In this document: positions 25,627-33,567 of the stretch, one piece after another | How the letters are laid out: every line of letters starts with the position of its first letter | Numbering within the stretch: the first letter of the stretch is position 1 | Assembly: GCA_003153505.1 (NCBI GenBank) | Contig: PLZA01000020.1 | Coordinates: forward strand, 1-64,000 | DNA length: 64,000 bases | Reading direction: 5' to 3' | Source: Candidatus Dormiibacterota bacterium | Lineage (GTDB): Bacteria; Chloroflexota; Dormibacteria; Aeolococcales; Aeolococcaceae | Translations under genes and position numbers: made by a program | The notes under the pieces: generated by a model | What the model was told of the DNA's origin: nothing | What the model saw: the letters and a program-made list of their open reading frames with translations, nothing else | Database searches by the model: none

Positions 25627-26925
25627 CTAGTACGCGCGGTTGAGCGCGGCGTCGACGTCGATGGCCGCGATGGCGCCGTCGCCGCCCTTGACCTCGATGA
25701 CCGACTGCCGATCGGTGGCCAGGGATGCCACCGCCGCGGTCGCCTTGTCGAGGGATCGCTGGGATTCGGTGTACGTGCCGAGGATGTCGCCATCGCGAAG
25801 CAGGATGATCCCTGCCTCACTCGGCGTCTGCACCACGACCGAGCCGCTCACGTGCTCCTCGGCGAGGTATTCGAGCAGCGCCTCGAGGTTGACGAAGCGG
25901 CCGAGCAACCCGCTGTACAGATACGGCGACGTGAACAGCTGCGCGAGCGCGGTCACGGTGTCACTCTCCAGCTCGATGACGTCGATCACGCCATCGCCGG
26001 CGTCCATGTGCCGGCGGATCTGCAGGAATGCCGCCTCACCCTGAACGGCCGTGCCGTTGGTGGAAAGCGCCTGGAGCGCCTGTCCGTCGTTGAGCAGGAT
26101 GACCCCGCTGTAGCCGCTGCCGCTGAGGTTCACGTACCCCGTGTGGCGGTCCGAGCGCAGGGTGCGAAGCAGCCGCGGAAAGTCGACGAAGGCGCTCTTG
26201 AGGCCTTCGTAGTGGGCCCGTCCCGAGGGAAGCGGGTAGACGCGCACGTTCGGCGTCCCCGAGTTGGCACCGCCGGGGGACACCGTGAGCGGGCGATCCG
26301 GTGCGGCTGCGGGCGCCGTCGCGGCCGGCGCGGGCTGATACGAGACCGGTTCTGGCGCCGGCTGGTAGGCGACGGGTTCTGGCGCCGGGGTCGCCGGCGC
26401 CGGCTGGAATTCGGGCATCGGTGCGGGCTCCGGCTCAGCGAGGGCGGGAGAGGAGGTCTCCACAACCGGCTCTGCAGCCGGCGTGGGGGCAGCGATTGCG
26501 TATGCGGGCTCCTCGATCGGCTCGGGGAGGCTCGCTGCGGGCGCAGGCGCGTAGGTGTCGGCATTCGAATAGGCCGGGGCCTCGGGCCACGTCGACGCAC
26601 CGCCCGACGGCGCTGCCGCAGGCGTTTCTCGGCTCTCGGCTGCGGCAATCAACTCAGCCGGCGAGGCCTTGATCGTCTCCTCGGCAGGAAGCTTGGCGCG
26701 AGGATCGAACTGGTAGGAGCCATCGTCCCAGCCGAGTGCGTCGATGACCACCTCCTCGCCCTGTCCGCCCGGGCCGTTCGCATGGAACAGGTGTCCGAAC
26801 AGGAAGTACAGCGAGCAGTTGTCGCCACCGTTGTCGATGGTCAGGGTGCCGGTGGCTCGCTCTGCCTGCATCGATTGGAGCAGCGTCGCGAGCCCGCCGT
26901 CACGAAGGGAACCCTGGGTCTGCAC
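25627..26925 (-). CDS. DUF4388 (PATAN-like) protein
   Basis: 432 residues from GTG 26925, preceded by GGAG. The N-terminal DUF4388 reads GSLRDGGLATLLQSMQAERATGTL and LYFLFGHLFHA. A second related region starts near residue 230 (LKSAFVDFPRLLRTLRSDRHTGYVNL, in blocks), then GSVVVQTPSEAGIILLRDG. The two are joined by an 80-residue Pro/Ala/Glu linker with YQPAPEPV repeats. DUF4388 occurs in signalling proteins of Cyanobacteria (PatA) and Myxobacteria. It is divergent from a response regulator gene 150 bp away, suggesting a common pathway. Confidence 0.8.
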   Translation of the reverse strand: MQTQGSLRDGGLATLLQSMQAERATGTLTIDNGGDNCSLYFLFGHLFHANGPGGQGEEVVIDALGWDDGSYQFDPRAKLPAEETIKASPAELIAAAESRETPAAAPSGGASTWPEAPAYSNADTYAPAPAASLPEPIEEPAYAIAAPTPAAEPVVETSSPALAEPEPAPMPEFQPAPATPAPEPVAYQPAPEPVSYQPAPAATAPAAAPDRPLTVSPGGANSGTPNVRVYPLPSGRAHYEGLKSAFVDFPRLLRTLRSDRHTGYVNLSGSGYSGVILLNDGQALQALSTNGTAVQGEAAFLQIRRHMDAGDGVIDVIELESDTVTALAQLFTSPYLYSGLLGRFVNLEALLEYLAEEHVSGSVVVQTPSEAGIILLRDGDILGTYTESQRSLDKATAAVASLATDRQSVIEVKGGDGAIAAIDVDAALNRAY

Positions 26926-27042
26926 GGGTGCGGGTCTCCAGTTTTTGTGTATGAGGACCGTCCCGAACGAGGCGGTCCGAATTGGAGTCGGCCCGTATAG
27001 TAGCAACCCTTCACCGTTCCGAACGAGGTTGGATACTCCAGA

Positions 27043-27090
27043 ATGACGCGAGCTCACTTCGAGGAATTGGTGTGGATGGACAGCAGGTAA
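27043..27090 (+). CDS. Possible 15-codon ORF overlapping the response regulator start
   Basis: ATG 27043 to TAA 27090 encodes MTRAHFEELVWMDSR in a different frame from the regulator and runs across its GTG at 27072. GATACT (27032-27037) ends 5 nt before the ATG, as for a leaderless message. The regulator has its own GAGGA site inside the mini-ORF. Confidence 0.25.
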   Translation: MTRAHFEELVWMDSR

Positions 27091-27785
27091 GGGTGCTCGT
27101 GGTCGATGACGACCCGCTCGTGCGGCGAGCTGTGCGCCTCACCTGCGAGAGCGAGGGGTATACGGTCCAGGAGGCTGAGCGCGCCGGCGAGGCCCTAGCC
27201 CGACTCGAGGTCTTCCACCCGGACGTGGTGGTGCTCGACATCGTGCTTCCCGACCTCTCGGGTTTCGACGTCTGCCGCGAGATCCGGCGCGCGGGTCACA
27301 GGATGCCGGTGATCATCCTGAGCGCCAAACATGACGAGATCGACGTCGTCCTTGGGCTCGAGATCGGCGCCGACGACTACATCGCCAAGCCCTTCCGCCC
27401 GCGCGAGTTGCTCGCCCGGATCGGCGCTCACCTGCGCAGAGCCAGGGAGCAACGCGGTGACGACAAACCCTCGGACGGCCGCCTGATCTTCCGCGACCTG
27501 GTCATCGATACCGCCGAACGCCGAGTGACCCGCGCCGATCGCGACATCGTCCTGACCCACACCGAGTTCGACCTCCTCTCGTACCTGGCCTCGAACGCCG
27601 GGAAGGTGCTCTCCCGGGAGCGGATCCTCAGCGCCGTGTGGGGATACGAGCATCCGATCGAAACCAGGGTGATCGACGTGCATGTGCGCAACCTCCGGCG
27701 CAAGATCGAGCCCGACCCGGCCCAACCCCGCCACATCCTCGCCGTCCCGGGAATCGGCTATCGCTTCGCCGGGGTCCGGCGCTGA
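27072..27785 (+). CDS. OmpR/PhoB-family response regulator
   Basis: 237 residues from GTG 27072, with GAGGA at 6 nt spacing. Receiver domain with VVDDDP, phosphoacceptor Asp in VVVLDIVLPDLSG, Lys in IAKPFRPRELLAR. Winged-helix output domain with HTEFDLLSYLASNAGKVLSRERIL and IDVHVRNLRRKIEPD. No histidine kinase is adjacent; the divergent DUF4388 protein is the nearest signalling partner. Target genes unknown. Confidence 0.92.
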   Translation: MDGQQVRVLVVDDDPLVRRAVRLTCESEGYTVQEAERAGEALARLEVFHPDVVVLDIVLPDLSGFDVCREIRRAGHRMPVIILSAKHDEIDVVLGLEIGADDYIAKPFRPRELLARIGAHLRRAREQRGDDKPSDGRLIFRDLVIDTAERRVTRADRDIVLTHTEFDLLSYLASNAGKVLSRERILSAVWGYEHPIETRVIDVHVRNLRRKIEPDPAQPRHILAVPGIGYRFAGVRR

Positions 27786-27816
27786 CGATCCTCGCTGATG
27801 TGAGGTGGCCGCAAAG

Positions 27817-27822
27817 TACACT
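27817..27822 (+). promoter_or_regulatory. -10 element for the small membrane protein gene
   Basis: TACACT ends 4 nt before ATG 27827 and 7 nt before the next codon, GTG 27830, so a leaderless start at GTG 27830 is as likely as ATG 27827. Confidence 0.45.
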
Positions 27823-27826
27823 CGGC

Positions 27827-28087
27827 ATGGTGCGCACTCCTCCGATGCTCGACCCCCGCGAGGCCGCCGTCCAGAGCCGGCAGAAGGATCCCGTCTCGGC
27901 GATCACGGTCGGCGCGCTCTCGGTGATCGCCGTGGCCCTGTTCGCGGCTGCGGTGCTGGCGACGTACACCTACGCGACCCCCAACGTTGAGCTGCCCCTG
28001 GTCATCGCCATCGCGCTGTTCTTCGTGGTCGTGCTCGGCGCCAATCTCCTCCGGTTCGCGGTGCGCCACCTGCGTCCGGGGCGCTGA
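27827..28087 (+). CDS. Small two-helix membrane protein
   Basis: 86 residues. About 20 polar N-terminal residues, then two hydrophobic helices (ITVGALSVIAVALFAAAVLA and LPLVIAIALFFVVVLGANLL) and a basic C-terminus (RFAVRHLRPGR), predicting both ends in the cytoplasm. No family recognised. It lies 3 nt before the next gene and is probably cotranscribed with it. Confidence 0.65.
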   Translation: MVRTPPMLDPREAAVQSRQKDPVSAITVGALSVIAVALFAAAVLATYTYATPNVELPLVIAIALFFVVVLGANLLRFAVRHLRPGR

Positions 28088-28090
28088 GCG

Positions 28091-28750
28091 ATGAGCGAGC
28101 ATCCCGGCGCCGGCCAGGCGGGGTCCGAGCCGGCAGGAGCCGACCGGCCGACGTTTCCGTCCTACGAGGAGTTCGCATCGGATCTGCTCGAGGCGGTGGA
28201 TGCGGCGGGCCTCAGCATCGAGGACGTCCGCCATCATCTCGAGCCAGGGCTTGGCGAGCGTCGCTTCGAGTGCACCGTCCGGCTCACCGGCGACCCGCCG
28301 CCGCGCTATCACGTGCATGTGAGCTATACGTGGGACGCGCTGCTCACGTTCATCTCGGCCTACGGGCCGGGTGCGGACTGCGAGCTGTATCACGACGACG
28401 ACGAGGCGCAGGACTGTCCGCACCAGCAGATCACCCCGCAGGCATTCGTCGACGTCGAGGCCGAGTTCGTGCTCGGAGACGGCGGTTACGAGCTGCACGA
28501 TCTCGACGAGGTCGGCGGCTGGGTCGAGACGGTGCAGTCGTTGCTGGGCAAGGCTTTTCCAGAGGACGACCGGCCGAGCGTGCACGTCGGCATCGCCGTG
28601 CTCGGGACCACCACACTGGTCGAGAAGTTCACCGCCGAGCACTCCTGGTTCCTCGACTTCGAGAAGCAACCGGACCTGGCGACGCTCGCCAAGCAGATCG
28701 ATGCCGCGCTCAAGCTGGTGCCGCAGCTGGCCGACCGCCTGCCGATCTAG
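28091..28750 (+). CDS. Hypothetical acidic cytoplasmic protein
   Basis: 219 residues with no signal or membrane segment. Recognisable features: RFECTVRLTGDPPPRYHVHVSYTWDALLTF (in blocks), an acidic stretch YHDDDEAQDCPH, and a helical C-terminus (LATLAKQIDAALKLVPQLADRL). It does not match a family I know. Good codon bias, few alternatives and close packing after the membrane protein gene support it as real. Tail to tail with folK. Confidence 0.6.
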   Translation: MSEHPGAGQAGSEPAGADRPTFPSYEEFASDLLEAVDAAGLSIEDVRHHLEPGLGERRFECTVRLTGDPPPRYHVHVSYTWDALLTFISAYGPGADCELYHDDDEAQDCPHQQITPQAFVDVEAEFVLGDGGYELHDLDEVGGWVETVQSLLGKAFPEDDRPSVHVGIAVLGTTTLVEKFTAEHSWFLDFEKQPDLATLAKQIDAALKLVPQLADRLPI

Positions 28751-29205
28751 GGTGGTGTCGCGCCGGGCTGAAAGCCCGCCGCGATCAGGAGCTGCCGCTC
28801 GAAGGGGCGGTTGTCGAGCTCAGGGTGCGGAACGGTGAGGCCGGCTTCGTGGACGTGGATCTCGCCGTGTGCGCCCAGCAGCAGGATGTCGGCATCGGCG
28901 ACCCGCGGACCCCAGCGGTAGGTCGGCCGCCTGCCGGCCACCACCTCCGCCCGCTTGCAGTGCTCAAGCCAGCGATCGGGTGCCCATGGGTCTGGGCTGC
29001 GCAGCCGGACCACCTGGTTGTGGAAGTCGGGTTGCGCCGTCACGCCGACCGGACGGGTGAGGACCTCGGGCGAGGCGGCCGCGATCGAGACACCGCCGGC
29101 GGTGAGCGCCTCGCGAACCCGTGCGAGATTGATGCCCCGGCGACCCAGGTTGCTCCCCAGCGACACCCAGGCCGTATCGGTCGAAATGGCGCCGGTTGCG
29201 GTCAC
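28747..29205 (-). CDS. folK: HPPK, 6-hydroxymethyl-dihydropterin pyrophosphokinase
   Basis: 152 residues. SLGSNLGRRGINL, FHNQVVRL, RWGPRVADADILLLG (with the Mg-binding Asp pair) and HPELDNRPF outline the HPPK active site. It pyrophosphorylates the pterin in folate synthesis, just before the FolP step. GTG overlaps the folP stop (GTGA). folB is not adjacent. Confidence 0.93.
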   Translation of the reverse strand: MTATGAISTDTAWVSLGSNLGRRGINLARVREALTAGGVSIAAASPEVLTRPVGVTAQPDFHNQVVRLRSPDPWAPDRWLEHCKRAEVVAGRRPTYRWGPRVADADILLLGAHGEIHVHEAGLTVPHPELDNRPFERQLLIAAGFQPGATPP

Positions 29206-30446
29206 CCGGTCGGGGCGGGAATCGGCAGGCCACGGAGCGCCTCGGGTGTCCCGCGCACCACCGCGTCCGCCGCGCGCAGGGCGCGCACCGTCTCGGCGAC
29301 GTCGTGGACGCGAACCATGTGGGCCCCCGCCTGAACCGAGAGCACGGCGAGGGCGAGGCTCGGCTCGAGCCGGTGAGTCTGATCGGTCTCACCGATCAGC
29401 ACGCCGATCGTCGACTTCCGCGAGGGGCCGATGAGCACGGCGTGACCCATGCCGAGGAGTTCGCCGAGCCGCCGCAGCAGCTCCAGGTTGTGTGCAGGCG
29501 TCTTGGCAAAGCCGAAGCCGGGGTCGATGATCACCTGCTCTGGGGCGATGCCGGCTTTCTCGGCCACAGCGAGGCTCGTGCGGAGGCCGAAGCACACGTC
29601 CTCGAGCAGGTCGCCGTACTCCGTGCCGTGCTGGTTGTGCATGGCGATGACGCCGGTTCCCGGGTGTGCGGCGATCGCTGCAGCCATGTCCGGGTCGCCG
29701 CGCAACCCCCAGACGTCGTTGACGATCGATGCCCCTGCCTGCAGCGCAGCCGACGCCACCGCCGCCTTGCGCGTGTCGATGCTCATCGGGACAGGGAGAC
29801 GACCCGCAAGCTCGCGAATCACGGGGAGCACTCGCGACATCTCGACCGCCGCTGAGACCTCTTCCCGGGTCCGGGACGGCCGGGTGCTCTCGCCCCCGAT
29901 GTCGACCACGTCGGCGCCCGCGTCGACCAGCGCCAGCGCCCGGGTCACAGCCGCCGCGACGTCGTCCCCCACACCGTCCCCGGAGAACGAGTCCGGGGTG
30001 ACGTTGAGGATCCCCATGACGAGCGTCCGCTTGCCAAACTCCAGGCGGTGTCCCGCGGCGACCAGCGGCGGCGGCGGTCCGCCGCGCGCCATGAGCACCG
30101 ATCCGATCGCCGCGCCGACCTCACCGGCGTTGTCGCTCCAGGCGGCGAGCTCCATCGGCAGCGAGCCCGCGGTCATGAGCGGCATCAGCAGCACTGCCCG
30201 GTCTCCGTTCGCGTTGCTCAGAACCTCACCGCCGCCTTCGGCGATGAAGCGCTCGAGAACCCGGATCTGATCCGAGCTCAGACCCTGGAGCGCGAGTGCC
30301 TCCACCGCACCGCGCTCCGCGAGGACGGTGAGCCTCTCCGGAGGCAGGCCGAGCCGGAGCACGGCGTCGCGCAGCGCCTCGGCGGGGCCGGGCAGCAGCG
30401 GCCGCACGCTGTACCGAGCCGCGGTCTCAGCGCTCCCGGCGCCCAT
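29202..30446 (-). CDS. folP: Dihydropteroate synthase with an N-terminal extension
   Basis: 414 residues, about 135 longer than classical DHPS. The TIM barrel shows GILNVTPDSFSGDG, IGGESTRPS, SIDTRKA, DPGFGFAKT and GPSRKS. The N-terminal 135 residues (MGAGSAETAARYSVRPL onward, with AAWSDNAGEVGAAIG) form a separate domain also seen in some archaeal and clostridial DHPS-related proteins; its role is unknown. Follows the MaoC gene directly and is coupled to folK. Confidence 0.92.
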   Translation of the reverse strand: MGAGSAETAARYSVRPLLPGPAEALRDAVLRLGLPPERLTVLAERGAVEALALQGLSSDQIRVLERFIAEGGGEVLSNANGDRAVLLMPLMTAGSLPMELAAWSDNAGEVGAAIGSVLMARGGPPPPLVAAGHRLEFGKRTLVMGILNVTPDSFSGDGVGDDVAAAVTRALALVDAGADVVDIGGESTRPSRTREEVSAAVEMSRVLPVIRELAGRLPVPMSIDTRKAAVASAALQAGASIVNDVWGLRGDPDMAAAIAAHPGTGVIAMHNQHGTEYGDLLEDVCFGLRTSLAVAEKAGIAPEQVIIDPGFGFAKTPAHNLELLRRLGELLGMGHAVLIGPSRKSTIGVLIGETDQTHRLEPSLALAVLSVQAGAHMVRVHDVAETVRALRAADAVVRGTPEALRGLPIPAPTG

Positions 30447-30447
30447 G

Positions 30448-30942
30448 TCAGCTTCCGCCGGCAGGGATGTCCGCCGGCTGCAATTCGCCGGCCTCGCGCT
30501 TGGGCACCAGGACGTGGCGCTTGAAGATGCACACGCGCTCGCCTCGCTGGTTGAACGCTCGCGTCTCGACGGTGATGATCCCTCGGTCGGGCTTGCTCGT
30601 CGATTCCCGCTTGCCGAGCACCGTCGTCTCCGCGTAGATCGTGTCGCCGTGAAAGGTCGGGTTCTCGTGCTTGAGCGATTCGACCTCGAGATTGGCGATC
30701 GCCTTGCCGCTGATGTCCGCCACGCTCATCCCGAGGGCGAGGCTGTAGACCAGGTTGCCGACCACCACATTGCGCTTGAACTCCGTTCTTGTCTCGGCGT
30801 AGTGCGCGTCGCTATGGAGAGGATGGTGGTTCATCGTCAGCAGGCAGAAGAGATGGTCGTCGGACTCGGTGATGGTCTTGCCCGGCCAGTGTTTGTACGT
30901 GGCGCCGACGTCGAACTCCTCGTAATAGCGGCCGAACTGCAT
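30448..30942 (-). CDS. MaoC-like hotdog dehydratase
   Basis: 164 residues. The hydratase 2 motif with the catalytic Asp/His pair is represented by NHHPLHSDAHYA, followed by NVVVGNLVYSLALGMSV. FGRYYEEFDVGATYKHWPGKTITESDDHLF (in blocks) resembles the mesaconyl-CoA hydratase/MaoC group. Predicted to hydrate an enoyl-CoA; together with the CitE-like lyase near 36 kb it could serve C5 dicarboxylate or glyoxylate metabolism. ATG 30942 fits the family N-terminus. Confidence 0.82.
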   Translation of the reverse strand: MQFGRYYEEFDVGATYKHWPGKTITESDDHLFCLLTMNHHPLHSDAHYAETRTEFKRNVVVGNLVYSLALGMSVADISGKAIANLEVESLKHENPTFHGDTIYAETTVLGKRESTSKPDRGIITVETRAFNQRGERVCIFKRHVLVPKREAGELQPADIPAGGS

Positions 30943-30947
30943 CCGCG

Positions 30948-31493
30948 TCAAGCCCCGATGGGGAGCGCCGCCGCCTCGAGCGCGTTGAGAACCGCGGAGA
31001 TCGGCGCGTGGTCCCCGGCTGCGCTGCTGATGTGCTGGTAGAGCACCTTGTTGCGGGGAGCCATGATCACGAGACCGCCCTGCTGATAGGGGTGGCCTTT
31101 GGTGGTGGACTGACGGGAGCCGGATCGGAACGCTCGGATGCCGGCGCCCCAGGCCTGCGGGCCGAGCGTGGTCAGCAGCCCGGAGCGTGCCCCGATCGCT
31201 TTGTAGGAGAGGAGATCGGGGTCCGTGAGCACCGTCGAATCTGCGGCGAAACGCTTCTGGAACCATGCGGCAGCGCGGGGGGTCCCGTTGCCGACAAACG
31301 CGATCCCGGCGCCGAGCGCCTCGATATCGGCGCGACGAGCGCGGACCTCGGCGACCTGCTCGCGGCAGAACACGCAACCGAAATGGCGTAGCCAGACGAT
31401 CACGGCGGGCTGATCGTGCCACTGATCAGCAAGCCGAACCGGAGTGCCGTCGGTGTCGAGGACGCTCACGGTGGCAAGCGCGCGTGTGTCCAT
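30948..31493 (-). CDS. Peroxiredoxin-like (AhpC/TSA_2, PRXL2-type) protein
   Basis: 181 residues with a thioredoxin fold. The redox site is CVFCREQ at about residues 39-45, and the late GGLVIMAPRNKVLYQHIS strand resembles the PRXL2/SelL-like group. Probably a thiol oxidoreductase or peroxidase. It is the first gene of a leftward operon with MaoC, folP and folK. Divergent from a DNA methyltransferase 17 bp away. Confidence 0.78.
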   Translation of the reverse strand: MDTRALATVSVLDTDGTPVRLADQWHDQPAVIVWLRHFGCVFCREQVAEVRARRADIEALGAGIAFVGNGTPRAAAWFQKRFAADSTVLTDPDLLSYKAIGARSGLLTTLGPQAWGAGIRAFRSGSRQSTTKGHPYQQGGLVIMAPRNKVLYQHISSAAGDHAPISAVLNALEAAALPIGA

Positions 31494-31510
31494 GGTGCAA
31501 CCTACTCTAC

Positions 31511-32383
31511 GTGGCTGCGCAGCGATTCCGCCCCGACGCGTCGATCGTCACAGCGGCGATCGTTCAAGGGGAGGCGCTCGAGGTGTTGCGCACGCTGCCT
31601 GATGGGTGCGCGGGACTCGTCTACGTCGATCCGCCTTTCAACACCGGGGGTGCGCGAAGCGGGGTGCGAACCACCGCGACCGCCGATGCAACCGCGACGC
31701 GCCTGGGGTTTGCCGGACGCCGCTATCGCGTTGAACGCGAGCAGGGAGCTCGCTACGACGACCGCTTCGACGACTACATCGGCTGGCTTCGTCCTCGCCT
31801 CGAGGAGACCCGAAGAGTCCTCACCCCCCAGGGCACCCTGTACTTCCACATCGATCCGCGGGAGTCGCATTACTGCAAGGTGCTGCTCGACGAGATCTTC
31901 GGGCGCGCGTGCTTCCTCAACGAGGTGGTGTGGGCGTATGACTACGGCGCGCGGTCCACGCGGCGATGGCCCGCGAAGCACGACGTGATCCTCGTCTACG
32001 TGAAGGATCCCCGCCGCTATCACTTCGACGCTTCGGAGGTGGCGCGCGAGCCGTACATGGCACCCCGCCTGCAGACGCCTGAGCGTGCGGCACGCGGCAA
32101 GCTGCCCACCGATGTGTGGTGGCACACGATCGTGCCGACAACGTCGCGGGAGCGGACCGGGTACCCGACCCAGAAACCGCTCGGCATCGTGCGCCGGATC
32201 CTGGCCGCGTCGTCGCGTCCAGGAGATCTCGTCGTTGACTGGTGCGCCGGAAGCGGCACCACGGGAGCTGCGGCGGCGGAGCTGGGTCGTCGATTCCTGC
32301 TCGTCGATGATCAGCCGGCCGCGATCGAGGTGATGCAACGCCGTCTCGCCGGCGTCCCCGGGCTGGAGGTGTTCAGCCGCTGA
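31511..32383 (+). CDS. DNA methyltransferase, beta class (N4-C or N6-A), orphan 1
   Basis: 290 residues. The catalytic motif IV YVDPPFNTGG comes near residue 35 and the SAM-binding motif I DWCAGSGTTG near residue 245, the beta-class order. YFHIDPRESHYCKVLLDEIFG and RTGYPTQKP are family hallmarks. The target-recognition region lies between residues 60 and 190. No restriction endonuclease is adjacent, so it is likely a solitary, possibly regulatory, methylase. GTG start with no Shine-Dalgarno; a TACTCT -10-like hexamer is only 2 nt upstream. Confidence 0.85.
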   Translation: MAAQRFRPDASIVTAAIVQGEALEVLRTLPDGCAGLVYVDPPFNTGGARSGVRTTATADATATRLGFAGRRYRVEREQGARYDDRFDDYIGWLRPRLEETRRVLTPQGTLYFHIDPRESHYCKVLLDEIFGRACFLNEVVWAYDYGARSTRRWPAKHDVILVYVKDPRRYHFDASEVAREPYMAPRLQTPERAARGKLPTDVWWHTIVPTTSRERTGYPTQKPLGIVRRILAASSRPGDLVVDWCAGSGTTGAAAAELGRRFLLVDDQPAAIEVMQRRLAGVPGLEVFSR

Positions 32384-33536
32384 CGCGGTAGCGCTCGAGC
32401 AACCCCTTCGCGATGATCACACGCTGAATCTCATTGGTTCCCTCGCCGATGATCAGCAACGGTGCGTCCCGGTAGAGCCGCTCGACTTCGTACTCCTTGG
32501 AGAAGCCGTACCCCCCATGGACGCGAAGTGCTTCGCTGACCACCTCGAAGCAGGTTTCGCTGGCGAAGAGCTTGGCCATGCCGCATTCCACGTCGGCGCG
32601 CTCACCCGCGTCCTTCTTGCGAGCCGCAGAGTTGGTGAGCAGCCGCGCGGCCTGAATCTTGGTGGCCATGTCCGCGAGCTTGAACTGGATCGCCTGGTGC
32701 TGCGCGATGGGCACCCCGAATGCGTGTCGCTGCTGCGCGTAGGCGATCGAGAGCTCGAATGCGCGCTGCGCGACTCCGACGCCTCGAGCAGCGACGTTGA
32801 CTCGGCCGACCTCGATCGCAGCCATCATCTGTTTGAACCCCTGCCCCTCGACCCCGCCGAGGAGGTTCGCAGCCGGCTGGCGGTTGTCCTCGAAGACGAG
32901 CTCTGTCGTCTCGACACCCTTGTACCCGAGCTTCTCGATCCGGCGCGATGACGTGAACCCTGGGTACTGCTTCTCGGCGAGGATGCATGACATGCCGCGG
33001 TGTGGCGGCACGGCGTCCGGGTCGGTCTTGACGAGCGTTGCCACGACCGTCGAATGCTCGCCGTTGGTGGCCCACATCTTGGTGCCATTGATGACGTACT
33101 CGTCGTTGTCGCGGACGGCGCGAGTCTGGATCGCCTGCACGTCCGAGCCGCAGTTGGGCTCGCTCATCGAGAACCCGCCGTGGAACTCGCCCGTGGCCAT
33201 GCGGGGCAGGAAGCGCTGCTTCTGCTCCGTCGTTCCGAAGTTCTCGATCAGGAAGCTCACGATGAAATGGGTGTTGATGATGCCGGTGATCGACATCCAT
33301 CCCCGGGCGATCTCTTCGCAGACCATCGCGTAGGTCGCGTAGTCGAGGCCGGCGCCGCCGTACTCCTCTGGGATGGCGAAGCCGAAGAATCCGAGCTGCT
33401 TCATCTGCGCCACGATCTTGTCGGGGTAGACGTCGTCGTGGTCCAGGTCGTGCGCCACCGGGATGATCTCGCGCTCCACAAAATCGCGGACCATGCCGAC
33501 GATCTCGCGCTGCTCGGTAGTCATGTCGATCGACAC
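32373..33536 (-). CDS. Acyl-CoA dehydrogenase
   Basis: 387 residues. GFAIPEEYGGAGLDY, GGFSMSEPNCGSDVQAIQTRA (in part), and the C-terminal EVERLYRDAPLLIIGEGTNEIQR carrying the catalytic Glu are typical. FAD enzyme of the short/medium or branched-chain class; the substrate is not assignable. GTG start with TAGACT 8 nt upstream. Overlaps the 3' end of the methyltransferase by 11 bp, convergent. Confidence 0.93.
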   Translation of the reverse strand: MSIDMTTEQREIVGMVRDFVEREIIPVAHDLDHDDVYPDKIVAQMKQLGFFGFAIPEEYGGAGLDYATYAMVCEEIARGWMSITGIINTHFIVSFLIENFGTTEQKQRFLPRMATGEFHGGFSMSEPNCGSDVQAIQTRAVRDNDEYVINGTKMWATNGEHSTVVATLVKTDPDAVPPHRGMSCILAEKQYPGFTSSRRIEKLGYKGVETTELVFEDNRQPAANLLGGVEGQGFKQMMAAIEVGRVNVAARGVGVAQRAFELSIAYAQQRHAFGVPIAQHQAIQFKLADMATKIQAARLLTNSAARKKDAGERADVECGMAKLFASETCFEVVSEALRVHGGYGFSKEYEVERLYRDAPLLIIGEGTNEIQRVIIAKGLLERYRVSG

Positions 33537-33544
33537 GAGCGGAC

Positions 33545-33550
33545 AGTCTA
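33545..33550 (-). promoter_or_regulatory. -10 element for the acyl-CoA dehydrogenase
   Basis: TAGACT on the minus strand, 8 nt before the GTG start; leaderless arrangement. Confidence 0.5.
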
Positions 33551-33567
33551 CCGTCGGGGGTTGCGCG

